In this document: positions 54,481 to 64,000 of the stretch, piece by piece
How positions within the stretch are numbered: the first letter of the stretch is position 1
Layout of the letters: the number at the start of each line of letters is the position of its first letter
Assembly: GCA_016490735.1 (NCBI GenBank)
Contig: JAEMWC010000053.1
Coordinates: forward strand, 153,501 to 217,500
Direction of reading: 5' to 3'
Length of the DNA stretch: 64,000 nt
Source: Pachyseris speciosa
Taxonomy: Eukaryota > Cnidaria > Anthozoa > Scleractinia > Pachyseridae
Notes under the pieces: model-generated
Seen by the model: the letters and a program-made list of their open reading frames with translations, nothing else
Databases searched by the model: none
Told to the model about the DNA's origin: nothing
Translations under genes and position numbers: made by a program

Positions 54481-55300
54481 ATACAAATATGTTTATTGAT
54501 AGAGATATAAAGTATTTCCAGTTATACAAATTACAGTATAAAATACAAAACAAAAGAAAAGAAAAGAAATCTAGAAAAACCTATTCATACACATATAAGG
54601 GCACAAAATAAAGAAGCAATTGTAATGTTAGATTTACGACACTACCACTAACAAAAAAAAGAGAGAGTGTGTGAGAGGCATGGGTTATTACAATAAAAGA
54701 TTCTGAAAGCCCGCCCATTTTCCCTTTAAAACATCTTTTTTCCTACCCTGACTCCATATATAAAGCTCAGTTTCATAGTTTATTTTAACTTAAAGTTTGA
54801 ATCCAGTAAGCTTGCTTTACAGAAAGTTCACTAGTTATTAGCGGCAATCCCAATTCTGAAAAGGAAACAGATGGTTGCTAATTTTTTGTGTGAAGTTTAA
54901 ACTGAAAGATTCGTAATTTAGATTCATTATTGCATAGAAAGGCCACCGTGTTCGACTTTCTCCAGTCTATCGTGTCCAAACCAAGAGCTTGACAGTCTGC
55001 AAGTCATTTCCCTGACTTTTAAACGGGGTAGAGGTACTTTTTGTTAGAAACATTTTATAAGGTAATTACAGAACTCTCGTGAGGCCAAAAGGTTTTGGTG
55101 TCGTAGTAGCACCTCTTGTTGGCGGACAATATTTTTTTGCGTTTGGGATTCGAGGTTGCACAAGTTACGCCGTAATACTGGAGAAAATGGGACTTAATTC
55201 CGATTTTTTTCTTAAAAGGATCGAACGCTAAAAAAGTGAATCCTCTCGCAGGGGGTGACTTATGAGGGAAATACCTGCCTAAAACCAGCTCTGATAGTAA
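54481..55300. other. no firm feature
   Basis: AT-rich; the first part may be the 3' end of another minus-strand retroelement (poly-T at 54474). The 95-codon minus frame at 55055-55342 shows no known motif. Confidence 0.3.
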
Positions 55301-55304
55301 ATGG

Positions 55305-55375
55305 GCTTGTTGTTGACTAGTATACGGGGGACGTGGGTTCAAATCCCGCTCAGGGCAAATTTTCTTTCATACATT
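55305..55375 (+). mobile_element. tRNA-derived SINE fragment (family S1)
   Basis: GACGTGGGTTCAAATCCCGC is a B box and is shared with the minus-strand SINEs at 57380-58350. The A-box half is missing. The tail GGGCAAATTTTCTTTCATAC recurs near 63551. Confidence 0.65.
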
Positions 55376-55512
55376 TATTCAATTAAAGCAAAATTTCCCG
55401 GGACACCACGTCTTCGATCACGTAAATCACATCTTCGATTGCCGAGTTGCCAGCAGCACAGGAGATCAGGCTTCAGGAGTAATTATCGTTTTATTGCGAC
55501 AATACTGTTTCG

Positions 55513-56343
55513 ATATTCTGAAAGGTGTTCGTCATCGTGGTTTCAAATGATAGCTGAGTTAATCTTTTGTCTCACGATTGAGTCACAAAGATGTGGATCG
55601 CGACGTTTCGACCGCTACACTGCTGGTCTTCATAAGGCGATGGTGTCGACTGGCTGCGTGTGAGTATAAGAAGCACCGTGGCTGGTCGTGATTGGTGCGT
55701 TTCGATCCTCGCTTAGGCTGTTGTTGATTGGAGGCATTTCGATCCTTGTCGTTCAGACTAGAAATTGTTCCCTCAGCGGTCCGCTTTGGTACTGATCGGC
55801 TGTTCTGGTGTCTGATCGTGGGCATCCAAGCTTCAGGAATTTCAATTCCACTGTCCCTGTTGATGTTGTTAGGGTGAAGTCTTATGTGAATAACCTCTTT
55901 AACCCTACGGATGTACCAGTGTGGGTCTCGGTCAATAAATTTAACTTCGTCCCAGAGCGGATAATGTCCGGCCGCGTTGCTATGTTCTGAAACGGCGGAG
56001 GATTTGGTTCGAGCAAGCCGTATGTCTCTATCGTGTTCCTTAATCCGTTCATGCATAGATCTTCCGTCTCTCCAATATAAACCTTACCACATTCGCAGGG
56101 AATCTTGTAGACTACACCGTCTTGTTTTACTGGATCGACAATTAATGTCTAAGAGTTGTGTCAGATCTGAAAACAGTCCGTATGCCTTGTTGTTGTAGGC
56201 AACGGCGAAGAGCCTCCGATTTAGATTTAATTTCGGGTTCAGGTTCTTTAGTGGTTGTTCGTCCCTTGGTTTTCGTAAGATATTTTACAAACGAAAACGG
56301 ATAACCGTTGGAAATAAGAACCGATGAGAGGTGTTTCTTTTCA
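55513..56343 (-). mobile_element. Penelope-like element H (PLE E family), nested insertion
   Basis: 5'-truncated minus-strand copy of PLE E. It reads LISNGYPFSFVKYLTKTKGR, RRCLQQQGIRTVFRSDTTLR, then MHERIKEHDRDIRLA and HWYIRRVKEVIHIRLHPNNI (frame 55583-56056). It is flanked by AATACTGTTTCG (55501-55512) and AATGCTGTTTCG (56344-56355), a 12-bp target duplication with one mismatch, lying inside the hammerhead of PLE I. Its own hammerhead (55594-55639) has CTTATGA instead of CTGATGA. Confidence 0.85.
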
Positions 56344-57165
56344 TAATGCTGTTTCGTATGGTTTAAAATTATATGACCACACTCATCAGGAAACTTCAAC
56401 GATTTAGTATTAAAACCAACAGAACTGGCAGTAAAATATGGATGGTTGTTATGGGGTGCGTAATATCTAGGTAACAGATGCTTTTTGTCTTAGTTGCTTA
56501 CTCTAAAGTTCTGGGGTACATATCTGATTCTGTGGGGGCATGAACTCGCTAGTTCGTTTCGCCTGTTTAGCCTACACAGATCTTTTTTACAAATGATGAT
56601 GAATTTTTCATAAAAACAAAGATTACATTTTTTTATGTTGCTGTAGGGTTTACATTTCTTTAAGATGTTCCATTTCATCTGGAAAGGCTTCTTGTTGTCT
56701 TGTAAATTCCTAACTTACTTCGAGAGTTCTGTTTCATTTCTTTTGCTGGAGTGTCGAGAAGATGTCTGATGGTTTCTGTAACGTTTCCAGTCCGAAATAC
56801 GTTTCAGTTGTCGTCTCTGTGGTTACTGTGGCTTGGTAGATGACATTTGTCTGCAGGCATTTTCCTTCTAGTGGACAGTCTGGTTATTTTCTGCAATTGC
56901 AGTTGTCAGGTTGTTGCGTTGGTGAGTTCAAATTTGAGAGAATGTGCTTGTTTGTGTGACGAGATGATAGATTTCATGTTTGGCATGCATGAGTAGCTGA
57001 GTTTAAGTGTGTGTCTGTTGAAAATCTTGTGGAGTGGATGGTTCTTTGGGAACCATCTGTCGACGATATGTAGGAACATTCTCCCAAGGTTAGTTCTGAC
57101 GTTTGAATTGAAAGGAGGGTTGTACAATGTGGTGTTTCTTGTTCGTTTTCTTTTGTTTTTCGAAT

Positions 57166-57205
57166 TTCGTATGGTTCAAAATTATATGAGCACACTCATC
57201 AAGCA
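57166..57205 (-). ncRNA. Mutated hammerhead of PLE I, 5' repeat
   Basis: Minus strand: TTGATGAG in place of CTGATGAG, stem II GTGTGCT...ACCATAC, GAAA. The change of the invariant C3 and a broken stem II predict loss of cleavage. Confidence 0.6.
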
Positions 57206-57208
57206 ACT

Positions 57209-57212
57209 TCAT

Positions 57213-57264
<52 letters not shown>

Positions 57265-57285
57265 GTAGGTAGGTAGGTAGGTAGG

Positions 57286-57329
<44 letters not shown>

Positions 57330-57330
57330 C
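57209..57330. repeat. (GATA)n/(GGTA)n microsatellite
   Basis: ATAG units interrupted by a block of six GTAG units. Confidence 0.95.
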
Positions 57331-58500
57331 CAAAGACGGAAAACTTCTAAATGACAATTAAATTGAAAAAAATTATTATACCCTGAGCGGGATTTGAACC
57401 CACGTCCTCCAGACACTAGTCGAGTTTGATCACCACTACACTACCAGGACAACCATGCTGGCAACACAGCTGATTCGAGTAATGAATGGGACTATTACGT
57501 GGGACTCCCGGGCTGCTATTTTTTCTTTCACTCAGATGACGCTGGATCAACAAGTGATTCACAGGCGGACAGGAGCAAACAAATACAAACAAATACAATT
57601 TACACAGCTGATTCAAGTAGTGAATGGAACTATTACATGGGACTCCGGGGCTGCTATTTTTTCTTTCAATCAGATGACGCTGGATCAACAAGTGTTTCAC
57701 AGGCGGACAAGAGCAGAGAAATACAATGTATAGACAAGTTAAATTCTCTGAGCAAACAGCGCATCGTTTGCCCTCAGAAGGATCAACAAGTGATTCACAG
57801 TCCAAGCTTTGGTGAAATATTAATAGAAATTTGAAAGTAGACCAAAGACGGACAACTTCTAAATGACAATTAAATTGAAAGAAAAATTCTTTTGCCCTGA
57901 GCGGGATTTCAACCCACGTCCCCGGAAGCTAGTCGGGTGTGATCACCACTACACCACCAGGACAGCCATGCCGGCAACACAGTTGATTCAAGTAGTGAAT
58001 GGAACTATTACGTGGGCCTCCCGGGCTGTTATTTTTTCTTTCAATCAGAGGACGCTGGATCAACAAGTGATTCACAGGCGGACAAGAGCACACAAATACA
58101 ATTTATAGACAAGTTAACTTCTCTTGAGCCAACAGCGCATCTTTTGCCCTCAGAAGGATCAACAAGTGATTCACAGTCCAAGCTTTGGTGAAATATTAAT
58201 AGAAATTTGAAAGTAGACCAAAGACGGACAACTTCTAAATGACAATTAAATTGAAAGAAAAATTCTTATGCCCTGAGCGGGATTTGAACACAAGTCCCCC
58301 GGAAGCTAGTCGGGTGTGATCACTACTACACCACCAGGACAACCATGCTGGCAACACAGTTGATTCAAGTAGTGAATGGGACTATTACGTGGGACTCCCG
58401 GGCTGTTATTTTTTCTTTCAATCAGAGGACACTGGATCAACAAGTGATTCACAGGCGGACAAGAGCAGACAAATACAATTTATAGACAAGTTAAATTTTC
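57331..58500 (-). repeat. Tandem array of SINE-containing units
   Basis: Three units begin GACCAAAGACGGA near 57328, 57840 and 58216. Each has a minus-strand tRNA-like head: B box on the complement of GAGCGGGATTTGAACCC, then GATCACCACTACACCACCAGG. A body with GGATCAACAAGTGATTCACA follows. The first unit also contains an internal ~138-bp duplication. The unit length is about 375 bases. Confidence 0.8.
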
Positions 58501-58571
58501 TTGATACAAAATTTCCAAAAAAAAATTATTAAATCGAGAAAAAAGTGTCAAAGTGACATCTAGTGAAAAAA

Positions 58572-58606
58572 CACAAACGTTTCGGGCATAGTCCTTCTTC
58601 AGTGTG
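58572..58606 (-). ncRNA. Hammerhead-like motif, PLE J
   Basis: Minus strand: CACA, CTGAAGA, short stem II GG/CC, GAAA, triplet GTT, then TGTG pairing with CACA. The core is acceptable but stem II is only two to three pairs. Confidence 0.55.
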
Positions 58607-58694
58607 AAAACCGTTAAATGTTTGCGCGACTGTAAAATTGAAACAAACGTAACTAAGAGCTAAGCGCGCGGAAAAATGGACGCGCGCGCGCCAT

Positions 58695-59590
58695 TTATAA
58701 GAAATGAAAAACATTATTTAGGCCGTCTGGTTGCATAGTGCCGAGCCTAAAAATGAGTTCCATTTCTAATTGTTTCCGTCTGGCATTGACTCCAGCACAT
58801 TTCCGCAAACCTCTAACAAGGAGGTCAGATAGACTGTGGCCGGGAGAGTTAAAGAGCTCTGCGACCGGGAAACCACTAGTGTTCTTTTGGACGCTTCGTA
58901 GATGTTCGCCGAAACGTTCGCGTAGAGTGCGACCGGTCTCCCCGATATATAACTGGGGACATCGACGGCACGAGATGCAGTACACAATGTTCTCCGATTT
59001 ACAGGTGAAGTGTTCACGGATGGTGGTCGTATTCTTGGGTCCACGTACATGGATATCGGACGTTGTGTACAAGCAAGTGCGGCAGCGGGGATGTCGACAT
59101 GCGAAAGTTCCTGGGGCCTCTGTCTGGAACCTGTCAGAGGTGTGTACCAGAATATCTCTCAGGCTGCGATCACGTCGATGTGCAACTACAGGTGGAGCTG
59201 GAAAGATTGCTGCAGTAGCAGGGTCACTCATCAGGATGTTAAAGTTGCTGAGCAGAATGTGCTTAATACGCGAACTAAAGGGGTGGTAGGCAGCACCAGA
59301 GGAATCCTTTCTTCGTTGTTGCGGACACGTTTAAAAAGTTCCTCTTGGCGGGTAACGGAGGACACCTTTTCCCGAGGATTACGCAGTAAATCCGAGGGAT
59401 AGCCACGGCTTTCGAAAAAGATGGCCATTTCTTGGCATTTCTGTAGAAAATCATTATCCTCGGAGCAGAGACGGCGGAGGCGCAAAAACTGGGAGTAAGG
59501 AATACCATTTTTGTAGTGCAGAGGATAAGAGGAGGTGCAGTGTAGGTAGGTGTGGGTGTCGGTGTCTTTGTAGTGAACGGAAGTACTGAT
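58695..59590 (-). pseudogene. PLE J thumb and GIY-YIG endonuclease
   Basis: Two overlapping frames: 59231-59485 (LRLRRLCSEDNDFLQKCQEM) and 58695-59231. The latter has DRSLRDILVHTSDRF, CRHPRCRTCLYTTS (cysteine cluster), IVYCISCRRCPQLYIGETGR (GIY-YIG core), LRERFGEHLRSV and ARRKQLEMELIFRLG. Together they form the C-terminal half of the PLE protein with a frameshift near 59230. Confidence 0.85.
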
Positions 59591-59604
59591 TCTACTATCC
59601 GAGA

Positions 59605-59875
59605 TGCTTAAATTGATGTTTATTTTATTTTATTAGCTTCGCCAGAGACCTGGCAGGGACACTACAACAGCGTACGCCAATTACTGTAGGCCCGTAACTG
59701 CAAATCCCTCCCGTAGAGATAGACCACCACACGGGGACTACGTCCCCTACTCTTTTCGAACAGTGCGTGGGTTCTTTAACGTCCACAGAATCAATTATGA
59801 AGAGTTGTGAGACGGGGCCTACGGTTTATCGTCCTTATCCGAGAAGACTAGAAAGTCTAACCATTTACAGATATC

Positions 59876-59908
<33 letters not shown>

Positions 59909-59997
59909 AAAGATCCTGAGTGTTGGTCCGGCCGGGGTTTGAACCCGCGACCTCCCGCACGGTAGTCCGGTGCTCAACCACTGAGCTAACCGGTCGG
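59605..59997 (-). mobile_element. tRNA-derived SINE (family S2) inside PLE J
   Basis: On the minus strand the head reads CCGGTTAGCTCAGTGGTTGA (A box) and GGTCGCGGGTTCAAACCCC (B box). The body is shared with 29097-29340, then a longer tail runs to a T-rich end near 59605. RT codons QLPFL (upstream) and DINLSIS (downstream) flank it, showing insertion into an existing PLE frame. Confidence 0.85.
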
Positions 59998-61175
59998 CGG
60001 AGGAAAGGTAGCTGAGTTTGAGAAATGGTGTGAGTAAACTGCAAAGCGGGATGGAAGGTGGATACATGGGTTATAAAGTCCTCCAGTTCTTCACGACGAC
60101 ACGAGGCTGCTCCTACGATGTCATCAATGTACCGCTTGTAGAGTTGTGGAATGTACCCTGTATAGGTGGACAAAATGCGTTCTTCAATGTAGCCTACAAA
60201 GAGGCAAGCGTAGTTAGGGCCCATTCTACTATCCATGGCTACCCCAGGAACTTGGCGGTAATACTGGTTGTTGAAAGAAAACGCGTTTAAAGTAAGTACC
60301 AACTCGGCTAAACGGGTTAGTGTTGAAGTTGGGGGTAGAGCACCGGGCGCTTGTCGAGGAAATAAGCTAACGCCTGTAAACCGCTGTCATTTGGTATAAC
60401 CGTGTAAAGTGACTTCACGTCCATAGTGAAAAGGAAGCGTTGATCAGGGTTGGAATTGTTGAAATTGAAGGAGTTGACAATTTCCAGGGCGTGGTTGGTG
60501 TCCTTAACATAACTGGCTAAGTTCGTCACAAGTGGTGACATAACTTCGTCGAGGAAGGCAGCGATGTTCTCCGTTGGACAGTTACAAGCCGATACAATTG
60601 GTCTTCCAGGATTGCCGAGTTTGTGAATTTTGGGAAGCAAGTAAAAAAGGGGAAGTTTCGGGTGTGGTGACAATGAGATTTTTTGCCGAAGGTGGGAGTT
60701 CGTCCTTTGAAATCATATCATCAACGGTAGCTTTAACTTTGCACTGGTATTGCTTCAGAGGATCATTGTCGAGGCGCTCGTAGAAACGACCATCCTATAA
60801 ATGCCGTAGTGCCTCTTGAATGTACAAAGGGCGTGACCAGACGACTACTGCTCCTCCTTTGTCAGCAGGTTTGATGACAATATCGTCTCTTTTCGATAGG
60901 TTCTTTAGTGCCTCTTTCTCAACTTGAAGTAGGTTATTGTGAAAAGTTTTTGCCTCAAAGGTCAACGAATCAACAGAACGGCGACAGCGGTCGATGTAAT
61001 GGTCGACTGCAGAGAATTTACCATCAGCTTGAGTCCAGGTAGAGATTTTGCGATTAAATTTGTCAAAGCCATCGTCTGGAGTTGCTGTGGTGTCATTCTT
61101 CCCGCGACCATGATAATGAGCTCTAAGTCGGACGAGGCGATAAAACCTTTCACACTCGGCTTTAGTTTTGTACAC
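59998..61175 (-). pseudogene. PLE J reverse transcriptase (frameshifted)
   Basis: Frames at 60795-61175 (YKTKAECERFYRLVRLRAHY, IVIKPADKGGAVVVW), 60317-60673 (FYLLPKIHKLGNPGRPIVSA, FTMDVKSLYTVIP, which is motif A) and 59998-60302 (NNQYYRQVPGVAMDSRMGPN, LYKRYIDDIVG with catalytic YIDD). The order is correct for a PLE RT, but three frames are needed. VAMDSRMGP replaces the usual VAMGSxMGP. Confidence 0.85.
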
Positions 61176-61550
61176 ATTTATGTTTCTTCCACTGGAACAA
61201 AGGTTAGGCCTCTACTAAGTACTGATTTCTCAGTGTCAGTAAGTTCAAGGTCGGTAGGTATGGAACTTTTCACAATAACCTACTACTGGACCAATTTTCC
61301 AAATTTCTGAAGGTATGTTTCTGAGAGTTCAGACAGATATTTCCAAGGTACTGTGCAGTGTTTGAAAAAGACGAGTTTGGCGGAAGGTTTAAGGACATAT
61401 ACTTAAAAATTTTATACTTGCCCTCCCCTTCTCTTAGCAATTGTTGATTTCAAGCATTGTGTTAATTTGGAATAATTTCTTTTACCATAAATGTCCAAGA
61501 GCGGATTGAACATTACATGGAAAACAAGGAGTTAATATATGACAGCCTTT

Positions 61551-61929
61551 TCAAACATCATCATCATCATCATACACTTTATTTGAATTCGTATTTTTAG
61601 AGTAGTTATACGTGCTAATTTCTCCTAATATGTGGTAAGCAAGCAAGTAAACATTGTTTGCCGCAGGACCTCTTTCACCGTCGTCTGCACTTGCGCCGCT
61701 CATGCCATTTTTCTCGAATGTCTCTTCTGCTGTATCGCTGGCTGCGCACCACCCGCCGTCCTGAACAGCAAACATTTGATATCCCTTTTGGAGAGTCGTC
61801 ACAGCGCACTTGGAAAATGTGTGCGTACGTGCTTGGTAGTGTGAGCCATCCAATAAGGGATGTGTTCCTTCGATTGTTGGAATTGCACGATCTCCTGTAT
61901 CTTTGATGCACCCAAAGATTTAAGGTAGT
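61551..61929 (-). pseudogene. DGGWC-domain exon 2 (one-base frame break)
   Basis: Begins after ctttcttaacag in phase 1. DYLKSLG reads in one frame and GCIKDTGDRAIPTIEGTHPL in the next, with a missing base at about 61908. The remainder reads LLDGSHYQARTHTFSKCAV, YQMFAVQDGGWCAASDTAEE and GERGPAANNVYLL. It matches the neighbouring copy at 62626-62877. The three cysteines of the conserved core (GC, KC, WC) are kept. The domain recurs, to my knowledge, in secreted cnidarian proteins but has no function I can name. The tail ends in a (GAT)n-coded Asp run and a stop at 61551. Confidence 0.6.
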
Positions 61930-62625
61930 CTGTTAAGAAAGTAATTAGACTGTTAAATCTGGATCTCGGAAATTTGAAGCGAACATTCAAAAACATTGCT
62001 TCAAAAAGTGTAGTTACAGCACCTGAAAAATAAAGGCGGTTGACGGTCCAGTGGTCAGCAAAATCTTTTCCAGTGGTTAAAAGTAGAGCAATTTAGTAAA
62101 AGCGCAAACCATTGCTCCAACGTCTTCTCCCGTTTTTGTTAGGGGTGGGCGGTGGGGGAGGACCAGGGAGTGGGTTGGATTGGGAAATAAAATGAAATAT
62201 TGTATGCAGAGTTGGTCGTTCGCAAGCGGACATAATATTTGATGCATGAAATCCCACCAACATACATACTGAAAATACAACAATACGTAACTCATGTAGC
62301 GTATGTTCCACCACGACTTCTGTACGACCTGTATAACTTTAGTCCACGTCGGACTTTTCTTTTCTCGTTTTTTTGGCTGATTATCAGGAATTAAGTCACG
62401 CCTCCCAAGTTTATCATAGATATCAAATTATCACAGTCACTGCCTATGATCACCCTTTTTTAAAATAGCAGTTGATACCAGAAATTTTGAAGGTTTTTTT
62501 TTTTTCAGGCATGGTGGAAAAAAAGGGAAAAATAAAAGAATCGAGCTAATTTTTGTACGTGAATTAAGGGGAACTTTTACACTATAATTACGATTCCAGT
62601 ACAATTTACCACTAATAAAATACAC

Positions 62626-62877
62626 CTGGTCCATCGGGGCCACAAGCACTGGAGCTACCATGTTTGTCAAATGTCTGACGAGCTGTTACACTTGACCCGC
62701 ACCATCCGCCGTCCTGAACAGCGAACACTTTAAAACCTCTCTTGTTGGCTGCTTGGTGGCAGTTTTTGATAGCATTTACTCTCACCACATAACCACCGTC
62801 AAGGATTTTATCCTGTCCTTCTAATTTAAGGATTGCGCGATCTGCTGTGTCTAGGTAACAACCGATGGTTTCGTAAG
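62626..62877 (-). CDS. DGGWC-domain exon 1
   Basis: A 252-nt exon between aaatccacag and CCAG|GTGTAT, phase 1 in and out, so it can be duplicated or shuffled without breaking the frame. It encodes YETIGCYLDTADRAILKLEG, KILDGGYVVRVNAIKNCHQA, FKVFAVQDGGWCGSSVTARQ and FDKHGSSSACGPDGP. Four cysteines suggest disulfides and an extracellular protein. If not spliced, it would stop at 62612-62614. Upstream exons would lie beyond 62900, possibly outside the window. Confidence 0.7.
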
Positions 62878-63094
62878 CTGTGGATTTCAAGGACGTTTGT
62901 TATGGTCTATGGTTAGCCAAGAAACATTTTTGCCGTTTTTTTTTTTTGTTTTTTTGTTGTTGTTTTTTTACGGAGGAGAGGAGAATTGAAAATTGACAAA
63001 CGTACACTCCTTATGATTATTAACTCTTTAGTTGTAATAAATTATTTTATTGTTCTAATGTATGGGCAAACACATTGGAGTGTAACATTAACAA

Positions 63095-63785
63095 ACTGCA
63101 GGCTATGCAAAACGTCGCTTCCCGCATTGTGAGCGGCGCGTGCAAATACGACCATATTACGCCATTCGTAAAGAACTCAATTGGCTACCTGTGGCAAACC
63201 AGCTATATTACCGAAGCGCTACAATGGCCTTTAAGTGTATGACGGGCCACGCCCCTGAATACCTGTCTTCAAAAATTTTTAAAGCGAGCCGAGGTGAGCG
63301 GTCGTAGCACCAGGAACTCACAATTGTTGAACATTCCACTTTTTAAAACCGCTAGCGGCCAAAGAACCTTTTATTATAGAATAGTTAATTTATGGAACTC
63401 TTTAGGTTATTCTCTTAAACTGTGTGATTCAGTCACTGTTTTTGAAAAACGCCTGAGGACCAAATTACTTAAAGAACTGTAATTTTTATTTTTATATATT
63501 TTTATAGGTTTTAGAACCTTATTTTAGTCATTCTTATGTTTAATTGTTCAGGGCAAATTTTCTTTCAAACATTTATTCAATTAAAATATGATTATTTGGG
63601 GTGTATAGGGTTAGGGTGTCCTTCATATATTTTTATTTTTATATATTTATATTTGTTTGTTTGTTTGTTTTTAATATTTGTATTAATATTGTCTTTGAAA
63701 AGCCCCTTGGGGAAAGTCAATAAAGTATGTATGTATGTATGTATGTATGTATGTATGTATGTATGTATGTATGTATGTATGTATG
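63095..63785 (+). mobile_element. LINE 3' end with (TATG)n tail
   Basis: Collinear blocks in changing frames: LQAMQNVASRIVSGACKYDH, LNWLPVANQLYYRSATMAFK, CMTGHAPEYLSS, then open codons 63294-63482 with FKTASGQRTFYYRIVNLWNS and VFEKRLRTKLLKEL. These are the C-terminal end of CR1/L2-like reverse transcriptases. The 3' region ends CAATAAAG followed by (TATG)n at 63727-63785, the microsatellite-like tail used by such LINEs. Confidence 0.8.
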
Positions 63786-63879
63786 AGGTACTTCGCCGAG
63801 GTCTAGAAGAAGGCTTGAAATCCAACGATGTAGTCACTAGCCATTACTACTGACTGATCCTTTCTGAATGAAAAGGACA

Positions 63880-63965
63880 TATATGCCGTGAGTGGGAATC
63901 GAACGCGCGTCCCCTGGTTACTAGTCGGGTGTGCTAACCACTGCACCATCACGACAACCCTGCTG
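63880..63965 (-). mobile_element. tRNA-derived SINE head (family S1)
   Basis: The minus strand gives GTTGTCGTGATGGTGCAGTG (A-box region) and GACGCGCGTTCGATTCCCAC (B box). It resembles the heads in the 57331-58500 array. Confidence 0.65.
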
Positions 63966-64000
63966 GTAACAAAGCAATCAGTGTAGATATTGGTTATCCA

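Larger units (their letters stand above)
55460..57215 (-). mobile_element. Penelope-like element I (PLE D family) interrupted by PLE H
   Basis: Second copy of the PLE D family: 56344-57160 matches 38615-39400 (MKWNILKKCKPYSN, CNLCFYEKFIIICKKDLC, YNPPFNSNVRTNLG, SYSCMPNMKSIISSH). A hammerhead-like repeat lies at each end: split at 55489-55512 plus 56344-56396, and upstream at 57166-57205. The direct orientation of the two is the PLE terminal-repeat arrangement. The 5' repeat abuts a (GATA)n tract. Confidence 0.8.
58560..61290 (-). mobile_element. Penelope-like element J, interrupted by a SINE
   Basis: Long minus-strand PLE remnant from an N-terminal LELTDTEKSVLSRGLTFVP (about 61255) to the endonuclease C-terminus at 58695 and a hammerhead-like motif at 58572-58606. 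It is broken by a stop near 61178, frameshifts near 60790 and 60315, and the SINE at about 59600-59997. Confidence 0.85.

Overview
The window looks like intron-rich, AT-rich genomic DNA of an invertebrate animal, most likely an anthozoan cnidarian such as a stony coral. That placement is inference. It rests on the mixture of Penelope-like retroelements (PLEs) carrying GIY-YIG endonucleases and hammerhead ribozymes, LINE fragments, tRNA-derived SINEs, many palindromic MITEs, and short spliced host exons. No bacterial, organellar or viral organisation is visible. Most of the sequence is repeats; only four host loci can be supported.

Region by region. 0-5.1 kb: a LINE reverse transcriptase split by about 3.9 kb of inserted DNA, which includes a 5'-truncated PLE. 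7.7-9.05 kb: an intronless Tudor-knot-like gene with one in-frame stop and one frameshift. 9.46-12.1 kb (minus): a spliced gene with a BRCT-like domain followed by an HMG box, whose large exon is shifted in frame twice. 12.9-18 kb: a fold-back element and a long dispersed repeat. 18.9-30.6 kb: a gene for a secreted ILEI/FAM3-type protein (signal peptide exon, RKRR micro-exon, three-exon ILEI domain, short tail exon). Its introns carry a 1.4 kb inverted repeat pair, MITEs and SINEs. 31-34.3 kb: a decayed mobile-element-like gene whose conserved motifs resemble a PIN/XPG nuclease. 36.7-45.3 kb: a cluster of PLE copies and hammerheads embedded in (TA)n tracts, including a 180-bp perfect palindrome with a hammerhead in each arm. 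45.3-47.6 kb: a second copy of the 15-18 kb repeat. 47.7-49.9 kb (minus): the best-preserved PLE, with 676 open codons. 51.6-53.65 kb: a second ILEI domain with exon phases identical to the first. 53.7-61.3 kb: LINE and PLE remnants, including one PLE inserted inside the ribozyme of another, a SINE-derived tandem array, and a SINE inserted in a PLE ORF. 61.5-62.9 kb (minus): two tandem cysteine-containing DGGWC domains on phase-1 exons. 63.1-63.8 kb: a LINE 3' end with a (TATG)n tail.

The strongest signals are (1) several families of self-cleaving hammerhead ribozymes, with pairing stems that can be checked base by base, at ends of PLEs in both orientations; (2) the tandem ILEI cytokine-like domains; and (3) the PIN/XPG-like nuclease family. 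All calls were made by reading the sequence; no similarity search, folding program or expression data was used.
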